A stretch of 38,978 nt of DNA, taken from NCBI GenBank assembly GCA_964530925.1, contig CAZHBZ010000008.1, positions 1-38,978 of the forward strand, in the 5' to 3' direction. Below the pieces are notes generated by a model. That model did no database searches. It worked only from the letters and a program-made list of their open reading frames with translations, and was not told the DNA's origin. The translations under genes and the position numbers were made by a program. This stretch comes from LiPW-15 sp964530925. Its GTDB lineage: Bacteria > Patescibacteriota > Minisyncoccia > UBA6257 > 2-01-FULL-56-20. Of the stretch, positions 6,949-14,405 are shown piece by piece. The first letter of the stretch is position 1. Every line of letters begins with the position of its first letter.

Positions 6949-7062
6949 AGAGATAGATAATTATACTAATATACGAATTGTGCTAATGATACTAATATTG
7001 CGAATGGATTCATTGGTATTATTCGTATGATTCGTAAACATTTGCATATTGGTATCGTTTAG
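6949..7062. repeat. AT-rich degenerate repeat spacer between rpsM and rpsK
   Basis: Iterates variants of the words ATACTAAT, ATACGAAT and ATTGGTAT without a fixed period. On the minus strand it includes TATAAT close to the rpsK start. Similar word-iteration spacers occur at 24590-24660, 25370-25435 and 33905-34015. Confidence 0.5.
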
Positions 7063-7446
7063 TTATTTCAGTTCAACTTTTCTCTTGCCGCTACCAGCGG
7101 TCTTTCTGATATTGCCGCGGACAGTGCGGGAGTTAGTGCGGGTTCTCTGGCCCCTAACCGGCAAATGACGCGCGTGTCGAACTCCGCGATAAACCTTAAG
7201 GTCTTTTAAGCGATTTACGTTTTGGCGGATAACCTGACGAAGTTCTCCTTCGATGCGGAAAGCTTTCTCCACAAAATTCTTGAGCTTGTTCTGTTCGTCC
7301 TGAGTTAAATCCTTTGCTAATTTTTTCGGATCTATCTTGGTTTCCGCGAGAACCTTAGCGCTCGTAGTAAGCCCGATACCATAAACATAGGTAAGGGAAT
7401 ACTTGATTTGTTTCTGATCCGGAATGTTTACACCGAGTAGACGCAT
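7063..7446 (-). CDS. rpsM: 30S ribosomal protein S13
   Basis: S13 is in the 30S head and contacts P-site tRNA and S19. The N-terminus RLLGVNIPDQKQIKYSLTYVYGIG with helix-two-turn-helix and the C-terminal GVRHARHLPVRGQRTRTNSRTVRG are clear. Normal length (127 aa). It lies between rpmJ and rpsK, as in most bacteria; a GTAGTA-type spacer (about 7449-7481) precedes it. Confidence 0.97.
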   Translation of the reverse strand: MRLLGVNIPDQKQIKYSLTYVYGIGLTTSAKVLAETKIDPKKLAKDLTQDEQNKLKNFVEKAFRIEGELRQVIRQNVNRLKDLKVYRGVRHARHLPVRGQRTRTNSRTVRGNIRKTAGSGKRKVELK

Positions 7447-7490
7447 GATAAATAGTGGGTAGTTGGTAGTAGGTAGTAAGTAGAAAAAAG

Positions 7491-7604
7491 TTAACCTTGG
7501 CGTTGTTTATGTTTTTTTATCTTACAAATTACGAAAAGACGGCCGTCTCGGTTAACGATCTGACATTTCTGACACATTTTTTTTATAGACGAACGTACTT
7601 TCAT
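7491..7604 (-). CDS. rpmJ: 50S ribosomal protein L36
   Basis: A 37-aa protein found by reading the infA-rpsM spacer. It begins MKVRSSIKKMCQKCQIVN, continues RDGRLFVICKIKKHKQRQG and stops with TAA. The zinc ribbon is the C-x2-C pair (CQKC) plus CK and a His. It starts 4 nt after the infA stop codon, the usual infA-rpmJ arrangement. Confidence 0.95.
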   Translation of the reverse strand: MKVRSSIKKMCQKCQIVNRDGRLFVICKIKKHKQRQG

Positions 7605-7608
7605 CTTT

Positions 7609-7830
7609 TTAATTTCGGCGTGTTATTCTGCCGCGTCCTCCATCCGGACTGAGTTCCATTAGCACTTTATCGCCCGGAACTATGCGAATGTGGTGCAAGC
7701 GCATTTTTCCGGAAAGGTGGCCGAGAATCAATCTTCCATCCGGAAGACGAACCCTAAAGGAAAGGCCCGGTAGGGCCTCCTCCACCTGACCTTCTACGTG
7801 CGGAAGAACTGACTTTTTAGACTCGGTCAT
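7609..7830 (-). CDS. infA: Translation initiation factor IF-1
   Basis: Small OB-fold protein (73 aa) that occupies the ribosomal A site during initiation. Visible are VEGQVEEALPGLSFRVRLPDGRLILGHLSGKMR, then IRIVPGDKVLMELSP and the terminal GRITRRN. First gene of the ribosomal operon; a consensus promoter sits 20 nt upstream. The leader is short and lacks an obvious Shine-Dalgarno sequence. Confidence 0.96.
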   Translation of the reverse strand: MTESKKSVLPHVEGQVEEALPGLSFRVRLPDGRLILGHLSGKMRLHHIRIVPGDKVLMELSPDGGRGRITRRN

Positions 7831-7850
7831 AAATAAAAGCCGGTGCGATA

Positions 7851-7879
7851 ATTGTATTCGAACCCCCCCCTTATGTCAA
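7851..7879 (-). promoter_or_regulatory. Consensus promoter of the infA ribosomal operon
   Basis: Minus strand TTGACA (7874-7879), a 17-nt spacer, TACAAT (7851-7856). The spacer contains a run of eight G. Predicted start of transcription is near 7844, giving a leader of about 14 nt. Confidence 0.8.
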
Positions 7880-7885
7880 CCATCC

Positions 7886-9469
7886 CTACTCTATAGCGAT
7901 CTTAACCCTCCCGGCGGATGCCGGAACCGTCGAAATCCAGGCAGGTGAAAGCGATATTTTGCCATCGGAAAGCTCCGAAAGACCGAGAATAATCTCCTTG
8001 GCCTCGTCTACGGATTTCCCAAGAATCGAGACCTTAAACGAGTCCGAATCAAAATCCGGCGCGACGACACCTTCGGAATCAACTTCAAAGGTCAGTGTCC
8101 CTCTTTTAAAATCCGGCTGAACCTTGGAATACTTGAGGTTAATGCTCTCAAAAGACGCGTTCGGGTCATCACTTCTCGCCTTAGCAAGAAGCGCGGCTCT
8201 AACATCCTCTTCCCTAAAACCGATGGCGGTATACTTTGCCTGGCCTAAGACAGAAAAATTGCCTTCATTGTCCGTATTCGTATCTACCGAAAGCTTAGTC
8301 ACTTCAAAAACCGAAGCGCCATCAATGATGGTGAGCCCTCCGGAAATCGTATCCAAAAAATTAGGCCCGAATGAAGCTTTTAAGAGTTCTGTGGTTTTTG
8401 TTTTTGCGGCGGCAATATCCGCGGCAGTCGGGACTTGGCGCTCGCCGACAAATCCCCCCTTAAGCTGAGTTTCTATCTTCCCATAGAAACCTTCGAATCG
8501 CGGAGATCCGGCGAATCCGGGAATAGTAAGTTTTTCTATTGGTCCAACGTTATATTCCGCCCCGGGCTTATCAGCGATAATATCCGCCTCAATGCTTGAA
8601 GGAATTATTTTTCCGTCTTGAATCTTCGCGCCTGGAACGGTTATCTGAGATTTCAAGCGGAATATTTTTCCATCGGGAGTTTCAAATCTGGTCGTCGCTA
8701 CAAGCTGCTGCGCTTTGGAGCTGTATGCGTTGAAAATAGTTATCTTGCCCTCCGCCTTAACTGAAACTTGAGATTTTCCGGAAGCCGGAAAAAGAGGAGT
8801 TGCCGATTTAACTGGATTGAATATTTGGGCCTTTAAAACTCCGGCGGCAGAATCAAGGGAAGCGGTCATTGTAGAAGTATCCTGCCAGGGCGTTTTTTTA
8901 AAACGCAAACTTATATCCGCGCGGGCAAAAATCGCCGTTCCCCCAAAAAATATTCCCGCAAGCGCCGCGACGCTTCCCAGGACATATAAAGTTCTTTTGT
9001 GGCTTCGCTTTTTCGGCGCCGGTTCATACATATTCTCAAAATGCCCGGCTTCGCCTTCAAAAGGAGCTTCGGAGGGCTCATCGGATACAGCCTCCAGATG
9101 ATAAAGCGATGCGTTGCTGTTCTTCCCAGAAGAGCGAACCGCCTCTTTTTTTTCGAGAGATGCCCTGCCGCGGCTTTTGGCCGGAAGTATGTCTGAAACT
9201 TTTCCGCCCGATCCGCCCTCAAACAACGGGTGAAGCGCCTCGAATTCATTCGCCCTCGCGAGCGCAAGCGTATTCTCGTCTACCGATTCTATCGCTATCT
9301 CTTTATCCAGTTCCGTGGCCGCTTCCCGCAAAAGTTCGAAGTTTGAAACCTCCTCTCCAAACGCGGATTGCCTTGGTATGACCAAAACAATTCTACGACT
9401 TTCGCTGTTTTCTATTTTTTTTATTACCGAACGCGCGTCGTCACTTTTGTTTATTATTATTTTTGCCAT
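7886..9469 (-). CDS. Baseplate-J/gp47-like membrane protein
   Basis: Layout of the 527 aa: residues 1-75 form a small alpha/beta domain (RRIVLVIPRQSAF, then helices). Residues 75-160 are a low-complexity linker with a basic end (PKKRSHKR). One transmembrane helix (about 161-183) follows. The rest is a large extracytoplasmic beta-rich region with similarity to the baseplate J family (YNVGPIEKLTIPGFAGSPRFEGFYG, then GFVGERQVPTAADI). Proteins of this plan are widespread in Parcubacteria and have no proven role. It is co-oriented with the gene at 9486-10604, 16 nt apart, so the two are probably one transcript. Confidence 0.65.
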   Translation of the reverse strand: MAKIIINKSDDARSVIKKIENSESRRIVLVIPRQSAFGEEVSNFELLREAATELDKEIAIESVDENTLALARANEFEALHPLFEGGSGGKVSDILPAKSRGRASLEKKEAVRSSGKNSNASLYHLEAVSDEPSEAPFEGEAGHFENMYEPAPKKRSHKRTLYVLGSVAALAGIFFGGTAIFARADISLRFKKTPWQDTSTMTASLDSAAGVLKAQIFNPVKSATPLFPASGKSQVSVKAEGKITIFNAYSSKAQQLVATTRFETPDGKIFRLKSQITVPGAKIQDGKIIPSSIEADIIADKPGAEYNVGPIEKLTIPGFAGSPRFEGFYGKIETQLKGGFVGERQVPTAADIAAAKTKTTELLKASFGPNFLDTISGGLTIIDGASVFEVTKLSVDTNTDNEGNFSVLGQAKYTAIGFREEDVRAALLAKARSDDPNASFESINLKYSKVQPDFKRGTLTFEVDSEGVVAPDFDSDSFKVSILGKSVDEAKEIILGLSELSDGKISLSPAWISTVPASAGRVKIAIE

Positions 9470-9485
9470 AAAAGTTGCTGACCCA

Positions 9486-10604
9486 TCAGCCTATCAGCCA
9501 ATGTATGCGACGTCTCAAAGAGTGGCTCACTTCCGGGTCGCTACTATCATAATAGCATTCGACGAATGGGGAAAGCTGTGCAAAAACTTCCCGGGAAGTC
9601 AGTCCGGAAAGTTTGCCCTCAAAAGTGAAGCCAAGTTTCTCGAAGATATCTCCGAACGGAAACTCTAGGAGCGTTATTCCTTTCTGTCTGGCCGGCAAAG
9701 TAAGCGAAAGAGGCATCCAGGTTTTTACGTATACATCCCCCTTGGCTCCGGCAAGTTTAAGCGCGGAAAATAGCGCGTTTATCTCCTTATTCCATATTCT
9801 TTCTATCTGCGCTTTAAGTTTGGGCGAAATATCGTCTTTTAGATATCTAAAATAAATACCTGTCGCGGTTTTGTGGTCTACATTCCAAAGCTCTTCAAGG
9901 CGGCTTATAAACCGGCTCGGCGACCAAGCTACAGATTTACGGCTCATCGGCTCCGCATTCTTTTTATCCAAATCGAATTTAAGAATTCTCGCGCCGCCTT
10001 CTTCGGAAAATTCCAAAAGAGATATCTTCGTCATGCCCATTTTTTTGAGGGACATAAGCTCGGACTTGTCATGCAACGTCATAAAAACCGGATTGCCGGA
10101 ATATATGGTTGGCTGCATAAGATCGAACGCGCCCCTGGTCGTAAACAACAATTCCAAAAATCCGTGTATCTCTTTGCTCTTATGGCCAATAGGAGAACTT
10201 ACCGAACTTCCATCCGCCCGATAGGCAAAAGGTTTGGACTCCACGAGTATCGCGTCCAGTTCATCAATACCAAGTTCTTCCGCCACATCGGCGCGAAACT
10301 CCAAAAAGGCTTTTTGGGAAAGCTGAGCCAAAAAATTTTCCAACTCCGTGTGCTCCAAGGGCGCGCTTTGCGTCTGGCGCACAAATCTAAATGGCACGAT
10401 ACGGACCGCCCCGAGCGCGGGGTGCAGGCTTACCACGGCCGTCAGATTACTCTTTGAGATATCCCTCAAAAATTTGGGGATTTTCCAATCAGCCAAATTT
10501 TTCTGAAACCGGATATTTTTATCCTCACCAACCCCGAGCACTATAGTACGCGGCCCGGCGGGTTCGATGTTCAAAATGAGAAATTTTTCTCTGGCGCCGA
10601 ACAT
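9486..10604 (-). CDS. Putative actin-fold (FtsA/PilM-like) protein
   Basis: Not confidently recognised. The 372-aa protein starts with a short strand-turn-strand (FLILNIEPAGPRTIVLGVG) reminiscent of the phosphate-1 region of actin-like ATPases, but the usual D-x-G is degenerate. The KISLLEFSEEGGARILKF segment could be the second such motif. It has no signal peptide or membrane helix and ends with a basic RRRIHWLIG tail. It lies directly upstream of the baseplate-J-like membrane protein, so a cytoplasmic partner role is a reasonable guess, similar to PilM with PilN. A structured element (10682-10809) lies before its start. Confidence 0.45.
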   Translation of the reverse strand: MFGAREKFLILNIEPAGPRTIVLGVGEDKNIRFQKNLADWKIPKFLRDISKSNLTAVVSLHPALGAVRIVPFRFVRQTQSAPLEHTELENFLAQLSQKAFLEFRADVAEELGIDELDAILVESKPFAYRADGSSVSSPIGHKSKEIHGFLELLFTTRGAFDLMQPTIYSGNPVFMTLHDKSELMSLKKMGMTKISLLEFSEEGGARILKFDLDKKNAEPMSRKSVAWSPSRFISRLEELWNVDHKTATGIYFRYLKDDISPKLKAQIERIWNKEINALFSALKLAGAKGDVYVKTWMPLSLTLPARQKGITLLEFPFGDIFEKLGFTFEGKLSGLTSREVFAQLSPFVECYYDSSDPEVSHSLRRRIHWLIG

Positions 10605-10681
10605 ATACGTTTATTGTAATCCCAGCGAGATATTCGTGCAAAATACTTTTGGCGTGTATTTATATTCTTTAACACCGCGAA

Positions 10682-10809
10682 AGTTTTGGGTTTGCGAAGG
10701 GCTCTCGGGCAGCAAAAGCTCGGTGTCCGAAGGACTTTTGTTGCCGAGAGCGCAGATAAGCTGCGGCCGCAGGAGCCGCAGAATTATCGTCCTTCGCAAA
10801 CCCAAAACT
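10682..10809 (-). ncRNA. Three-way-junction structured element, copy S
   Basis: P1 is a perfect 19-bp inverted repeat (10682-10700/10791-10809). Inside, read on the minus strand, come CGATAATT, P2 (CTGCGGC-TCCTGCG-GCCGCAG), CTTATCTGC, and P3 of about 50 nt. P3 has GCTCTCGG/CCGAGAGC at its base, an AAAAG/CTTTT stem and the tip TCCTTCGGA then CACCGAG. It is homologous to 263-388: loops and junction words are shared and stems are compensated. It starts 4 nt after the alaS stop and ends 78 nt before the next gene. It could be an alaS 3' UTR, a leader for the 10604 gene, or a mobile palindrome. No U tract follows, so it is not a terminator. Confidence 0.7.
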
Positions 10810-10813
10810 GGAG

Positions 10814-12637
10814 CTACTCTACGGTTGCGCGAATACGGCGCATGCCGCTTCCCACGGCTTCCTCTTTTAGAATTTTTAGTTTTCCAACTTCGCCGGAATG
10901 GGTCACGTGCGGTCCACCGCAGAACTCTTTACTCCAAGCAGTCGCCATATCATTACCCAAATAATAAATACTCACCGGATCAGGATATTTTTCTTTGAAG
11001 AAAAACAGCGCGCCGGTCTTTTCCGCTTCCTCTTTTGGCAAAATAACCTTATTCATCGGCAAGTCTTCCTTAACTTTCTGATTGACGATATCTTCAACTT
11101 TTTTGATTTCTTCCGGCGTTAACTTTCGCGGGAAGCTGAAATCGAACCGGGTGCGTTCGGTAGTTATGTCGGAACCGGCTTGATGCGCTTCGTCGCCCAA
11201 AACCTCGCGTAAAGCTTTTTGGAGCATGTGAGTCGCGGTATGAAGCCTTGTAACTTTTTTAAGCTCCTCTTCGCTTCCGGCCTTTAGCTCGCCGGTATCG
11301 AGAATAAGTCCGTGCCCGCCGAATTTCTTTTCACCTCCGGCGCGAGAAATCTCCTGATGCTTTTTAATTTCTTCCTCGAGTTTCGCGCGAAACTCCGCTT
11401 CGTTGAACTTATAGTTCCTTTCGGTTAAAAGTTCGCCGATAACTTCCAGGGGGAATCCGTAGCTTTGATAAAGATCGAACGCATCCGCGCCAACATGGGC
11501 TGCTTCCACGGAAGAACCCTTTGCCTCCGGATATCGCCTATCAAATTCTTTTAATCCCTTGTCTAGCGTCGCGTTAAACTTTTTCGCCTCCGCGCGAAAT
11601 TCGTCGGCAATAACGCCGCTATTAACACTTAGTTCGAGATAAAAGCTGCCGTATTCTTTTACGATGCTTCCGATATATTTAACCAACTCTTCTGTTTGAA
11701 TATTAAGACGCTTGGCGATTACAAGCATTCTGCGGATAAGACGACGCAAGATATAGCCTCTCTCTTTATTGGAGGGCCGAACCCCGTCCGCCAAAAGGAA
11801 GGTAGAGGCGCGAAGATGGTCAGCGATAATCCTGGCCGCGCGTTTATCAGCGATTGAATCCATCAAACCGCCCAAGGGGTTCTTGAATAGATCGGTTTCG
11901 AAAATTGTCGGCGCATCTTGGGAAACCATCACCAATCGTTCAAGCCCCATGCCCGTATCCACACCCGGAGTCGGCAAGGGTTCCAATTTTTTGCCAGACG
12001 TTCCTTGATTCAATTCCTCGCGGCTTCCGGGATAATAAAATTGGTTGAAAACGATATTCCAAACCTCAAGAGGCTCTCCCGTAAAGCTTTTGCCCTTTAC
12101 ATATATTTCCGTGGTTGGTCCGCATGGGCCGCCGGAACCGGTCGGGCCCCAGAAGACGTCGTCCATCCCCTGCTCAATTATTTTTTCTTCAGGAATCCCG
12201 AGACTCTTCCAAATTTCTTTGGACTCGGTGTCTTTGGGCACGCCGATATCTTCTTTCCCCTCGAAAATAGTTACGTAGGAGATTTCCAAACCCATAACCT
12301 TGGTTATAAATTCATAACCGTAAGTTATCGCTTCTTTTTTAAAATACCCGCCGAAAGAAAAATTGCCGAGCATCTCGAAAAAGGTAAGATGACGTTCGTC
12401 GCCCACAGATTCGATATCCGAAGTGCGGAAAGATTTCTGAATGGAGGCGGTGGACTTGGAACCAAAATCTTTAATTGCGTCCGCCTCGCCAGTGTAATAC
12501 TTCTTGAACTGTTGCATGCCGGCGGTCGTCAAAAGCACCGACGGATCGTCGGGGATGAGAGACGAAGAAGGCACTATCGCGTGCCCCTTACTCTTCATGT
12601 ATTCCAAAAACTTTTGGCGAATCTCTTTTGAATCCAT
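10814..12637 (-). CDS. alaS: Alanyl-tRNA synthetase, short form
   Basis: Charges tRNA-Ala. The class II catalytic core is complete (FLEYMKSKGHAIVPSSSL, TTAGMQQFKKYYTG, GPTGSGGPCGPTTEIY, GVDTGMGLERL). The editing-domain zinc ligands are present (HTATH at 466-470, C573 and H577). The protein stops at 607 aa right after SGMRRIRATVE, so the C-terminal coiled coil and C-Ala domain of the usual ~875-aa enzyme are missing. Relative to the E. coli enzyme, about 85 residues before HxxxH, the glycine-rich beta-barrel of the editing module with its GGQxGDxG motif, also appear to be missing. No frameshift is seen, so this looks like a genuine compact enzyme. Confidence 0.93.
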   Translation of the reverse strand: MDSKEIRQKFLEYMKSKGHAIVPSSSLIPDDPSVLLTTAGMQQFKKYYTGEADAIKDFGSKSTASIQKSFRTSDIESVGDERHLTFFEMLGNFSFGGYFKKEAITYGYEFITKVMGLEISYVTIFEGKEDIGVPKDTESKEIWKSLGIPEEKIIEQGMDDVFWGPTGSGGPCGPTTEIYVKGKSFTGEPLEVWNIVFNQFYYPGSREELNQGTSGKKLEPLPTPGVDTGMGLERLVMVSQDAPTIFETDLFKNPLGGLMDSIADKRAARIIADHLRASTFLLADGVRPSNKERGYILRRLIRRMLVIAKRLNIQTEELVKYIGSIVKEYGSFYLELSVNSGVIADEFRAEAKKFNATLDKGLKEFDRRYPEAKGSSVEAAHVGADAFDLYQSYGFPLEVIGELLTERNYKFNEAEFRAKLEEEIKKHQEISRAGGEKKFGGHGLILDTGELKAGSEEELKKVTRLHTATHMLQKALREVLGDEAHQAGSDITTERTRFDFSFPRKLTPEEIKKVEDIVNQKVKEDLPMNKVILPKEEAEKTGALFFFKEKYPDPVSIYYLGNDMATAWSKEFCGGPHVTHSGEVGKLKILKEEAVGSGMRRIRATVE

Positions 12638-12650
12638 GTTAGCTGAGCAA

Positions 12651-12669
12651 CCCTGAGTTTCTCGAAGGG
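12651..12669. repeat. CCCTGAG..CGAAGGG palindromic repeat
   Basis: The 19-mer CCCTGAGTTTCTCGAAGGG resembles a palindrome often met in intergenic DNA of environmental bacteria (CCCTGAGCNNGTCGAAGGG form, from memory). It lies just upstream of alaS, outside any coding sequence. Confidence 0.4.
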
Positions 12670-12755
12670 TGACGAATTTCGTTGGCAGTCATATTAGCCA
12701 TTCTATATTTACGCCTTAAAAATCTCAACCAAACCGCCCTGAACGCGCGCGGGTC

Positions 12756-13097
12756 TTAAGAAGGCTTTTTATATTCCCCGAACACAGTTACAAGACCCCT
12801 TAGTTCCGGCTTCTCTATCTCTTCCGGCCCCCAGTGAACTTTCTCTGCCTGTCCTTTTGGTAATTCTTCGCCGAAAAATTGCTTGAGATGAGCTACCACC
12901 ATATTGAATCTGCGCGTTAATTCGTAATCCCCGAGATCCAAACCGGCAACTTCATCGTTGTCCAAAAATTTAATCACGACCTCAGCGCTGCCATCTTTTG
13001 AACCGACTACCTGCGCCCAGCGACCGTCAATTTTTACCACATCCAAAGTCGCCGGAAACTCCTCCTGATTCTCTTTTTTGTTTTCGGAAAATTCCAT
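12756..13097 (-). CDS. Conserved-looking small protein of unknown function
   Basis: Not recognised. The 113-aa soluble protein is acidic at the N-terminus. A beta-rich opening (ATLDVVKIDGRWAQVVGSKDGSAEVVIKFLD) is followed by a helix (LTRRFNMVVAHLKQFFG) and a short GLVTVFGEYKK strand. No signal peptide or membrane segment. It begins 3 nt after the rpoD stop codon and is therefore probably co-transcribed with dnaG-rpoD. Codon use and composition match its neighbours, so it is likely a real gene. Confidence 0.65.
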   Translation of the reverse strand: MEFSENKKENQEEFPATLDVVKIDGRWAQVVGSKDGSAEVVIKFLDNDEVAGLDLGDYELTRRFNMVVAHLKQFFGEELPKGQAEKVHWGPEEIEKPELRGLVTVFGEYKKPS

Positions 13098-13100
13098 CGC

Positions 13101-14348
13101 TTAAATACCTTCTTCGAATCCTTCAAGCGCGCGGGCCTTATTATGCTCGCGAATCTTCTCGAGCGCCTTGGCTTCGATTTGGCGAATACGTTCGCGAGTT
13201 ACGCCAAAAACTTTTCCGACTTCTTCGAGCGTGTGCTGCATACCATCTTCCAAGCCAAAACGCATATTGAGTATCTTCTGCTCCCTGTCGGACAAATCCA
13301 CAAGAATCTCTTTGATGAGATCTTTCAAGAGCGCGCGGGACACGGCTTGGTCGGGAGTGACATTGTGTTCGTCCTTAATAAAGTCCGCAAGAACGGAATC
13401 TTCTTCGTCGCCTACCGGTTGTTCGATGGAGAGAACTTCCTGAGAAATTTTCTGGATGTGCACAACTTTTTCCACGTCCACGCCCATTTCCGCGGCAATT
13501 TCTTCCGCCAAGGGGTCGCGGCCAAGCTCCTGGATAAGCTGGCGGCGGGTCTGCGCGTATTTGGAAATTGTTTCCACCATGTGGACCGGAATGCGGATGG
13601 TGCGGGATTGGTCGGCAAGCGCGCGCGTTACAGCCTGGCGTATCCACCAAGTGGCGTAAGTGGAAAATTTAAAGCCTTTGCGATAATCGAATTTCTCCAC
13701 CGCTTTCGAAAGGCCAATGTTGCCTTCTTGAATAAGATCTAAAATAGACAGGTTTGGAGAACGATTCACGTATCTTTTGGCGATAGAAACCACAAGGCGC
13801 AAGTTAGCCTTGATAAGCTTCTGCCTGGCCTCTTCGTCTCCTTTTTCCGAACGTTTGGCGTATTCTCTTTCTTCGTCTTTGGTCAAAAGCGGGGTCTTAC
13901 CAATTTCTTTTAGATACAATTGAACAGCATCCGGAAGATCGGATTCCAAACCGATGTCTTCTTCTTTAGCCGGAACTTCCATAGAGAGATCGATAAGGCC
14001 GCTCGTTTCAATAACTTTTATATTGGCCTTCTCGAGCTTCTCATAAACCTCGTCCAAAAAATCCACATTCTTTTCAATGCTGGGGAAATAGTACAAAAGT
14101 TCATTGTCCGTCACAAATCCCCGCGGCTTTCCGCGGGTAATAAGCTCCTCAAGAGCAGCTTCATTGATTGCCAGTTCCTTTTTTTTCTTCGGAGTTAGCG
14201 GCTCCTTCTTGGCCTGTTTTGGGGCGCGCTTAACGGCCTTGCCCTTCTTTTGGGTCTTCCTAACCGGTTTCTTGGCCTTTTTGGCCGGCTTCTTCGGGGC
14301 TTTCTTAGCCTTCTTTACGGGCTTATGCTTCTTTATTTTTTGAGCCAT
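13101..14348 (-). CDS. rpoD: Primary RNA polymerase sigma factor
   Basis: Housekeeping sigma-70. After a strongly basic Lys/Ala/Pro-rich N-terminal stretch (first ~60 residues) come a shortened region 1.1-like part and region 1.2/2.1 (DAVQLYLKEIGKTPLLTKDEE). Region 2 follows (LRLVVSIAKRYVNR, DLIQEGNIGLSKAVEKFDY, GFKFSTYATWWIRQAVTRA). Region 3 comes next, then region 4 with the -35-binding helix-turn-helix (TLEEVGKVFGVTRERIRQIE). It lies downstream of dnaG, as in the macromolecular-synthesis operon. It should recognise the TTGACA/TATAAT promoters seen in this window. Confidence 0.96.
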   Translation of the reverse strand: MAQKIKKHKPVKKAKKAPKKPAKKAKKPVRKTQKKGKAVKRAPKQAKKEPLTPKKKKELAINEAALEELITRGKPRGFVTDNELLYYFPSIEKNVDFLDEVYEKLEKANIKVIETSGLIDLSMEVPAKEEDIGLESDLPDAVQLYLKEIGKTPLLTKDEEREYAKRSEKGDEEARQKLIKANLRLVVSIAKRYVNRSPNLSILDLIQEGNIGLSKAVEKFDYRKGFKFSTYATWWIRQAVTRALADQSRTIRIPVHMVETISKYAQTRRQLIQELGRDPLAEEIAAEMGVDVEKVVHIQKISQEVLSIEQPVGDEEDSVLADFIKDEHNVTPDQAVSRALLKDLIKEILVDLSDREQKILNMRFGLEDGMQHTLEEVGKVFGVTRERIRQIEAKALEKIREHNKARALEGFEEGI

Positions 14349-14405
14349 ATTGCGCTAAGTTTATATCCAAACTCAAAATATTCCAACCCCCGGCTGGCAA
14401 ACTGA

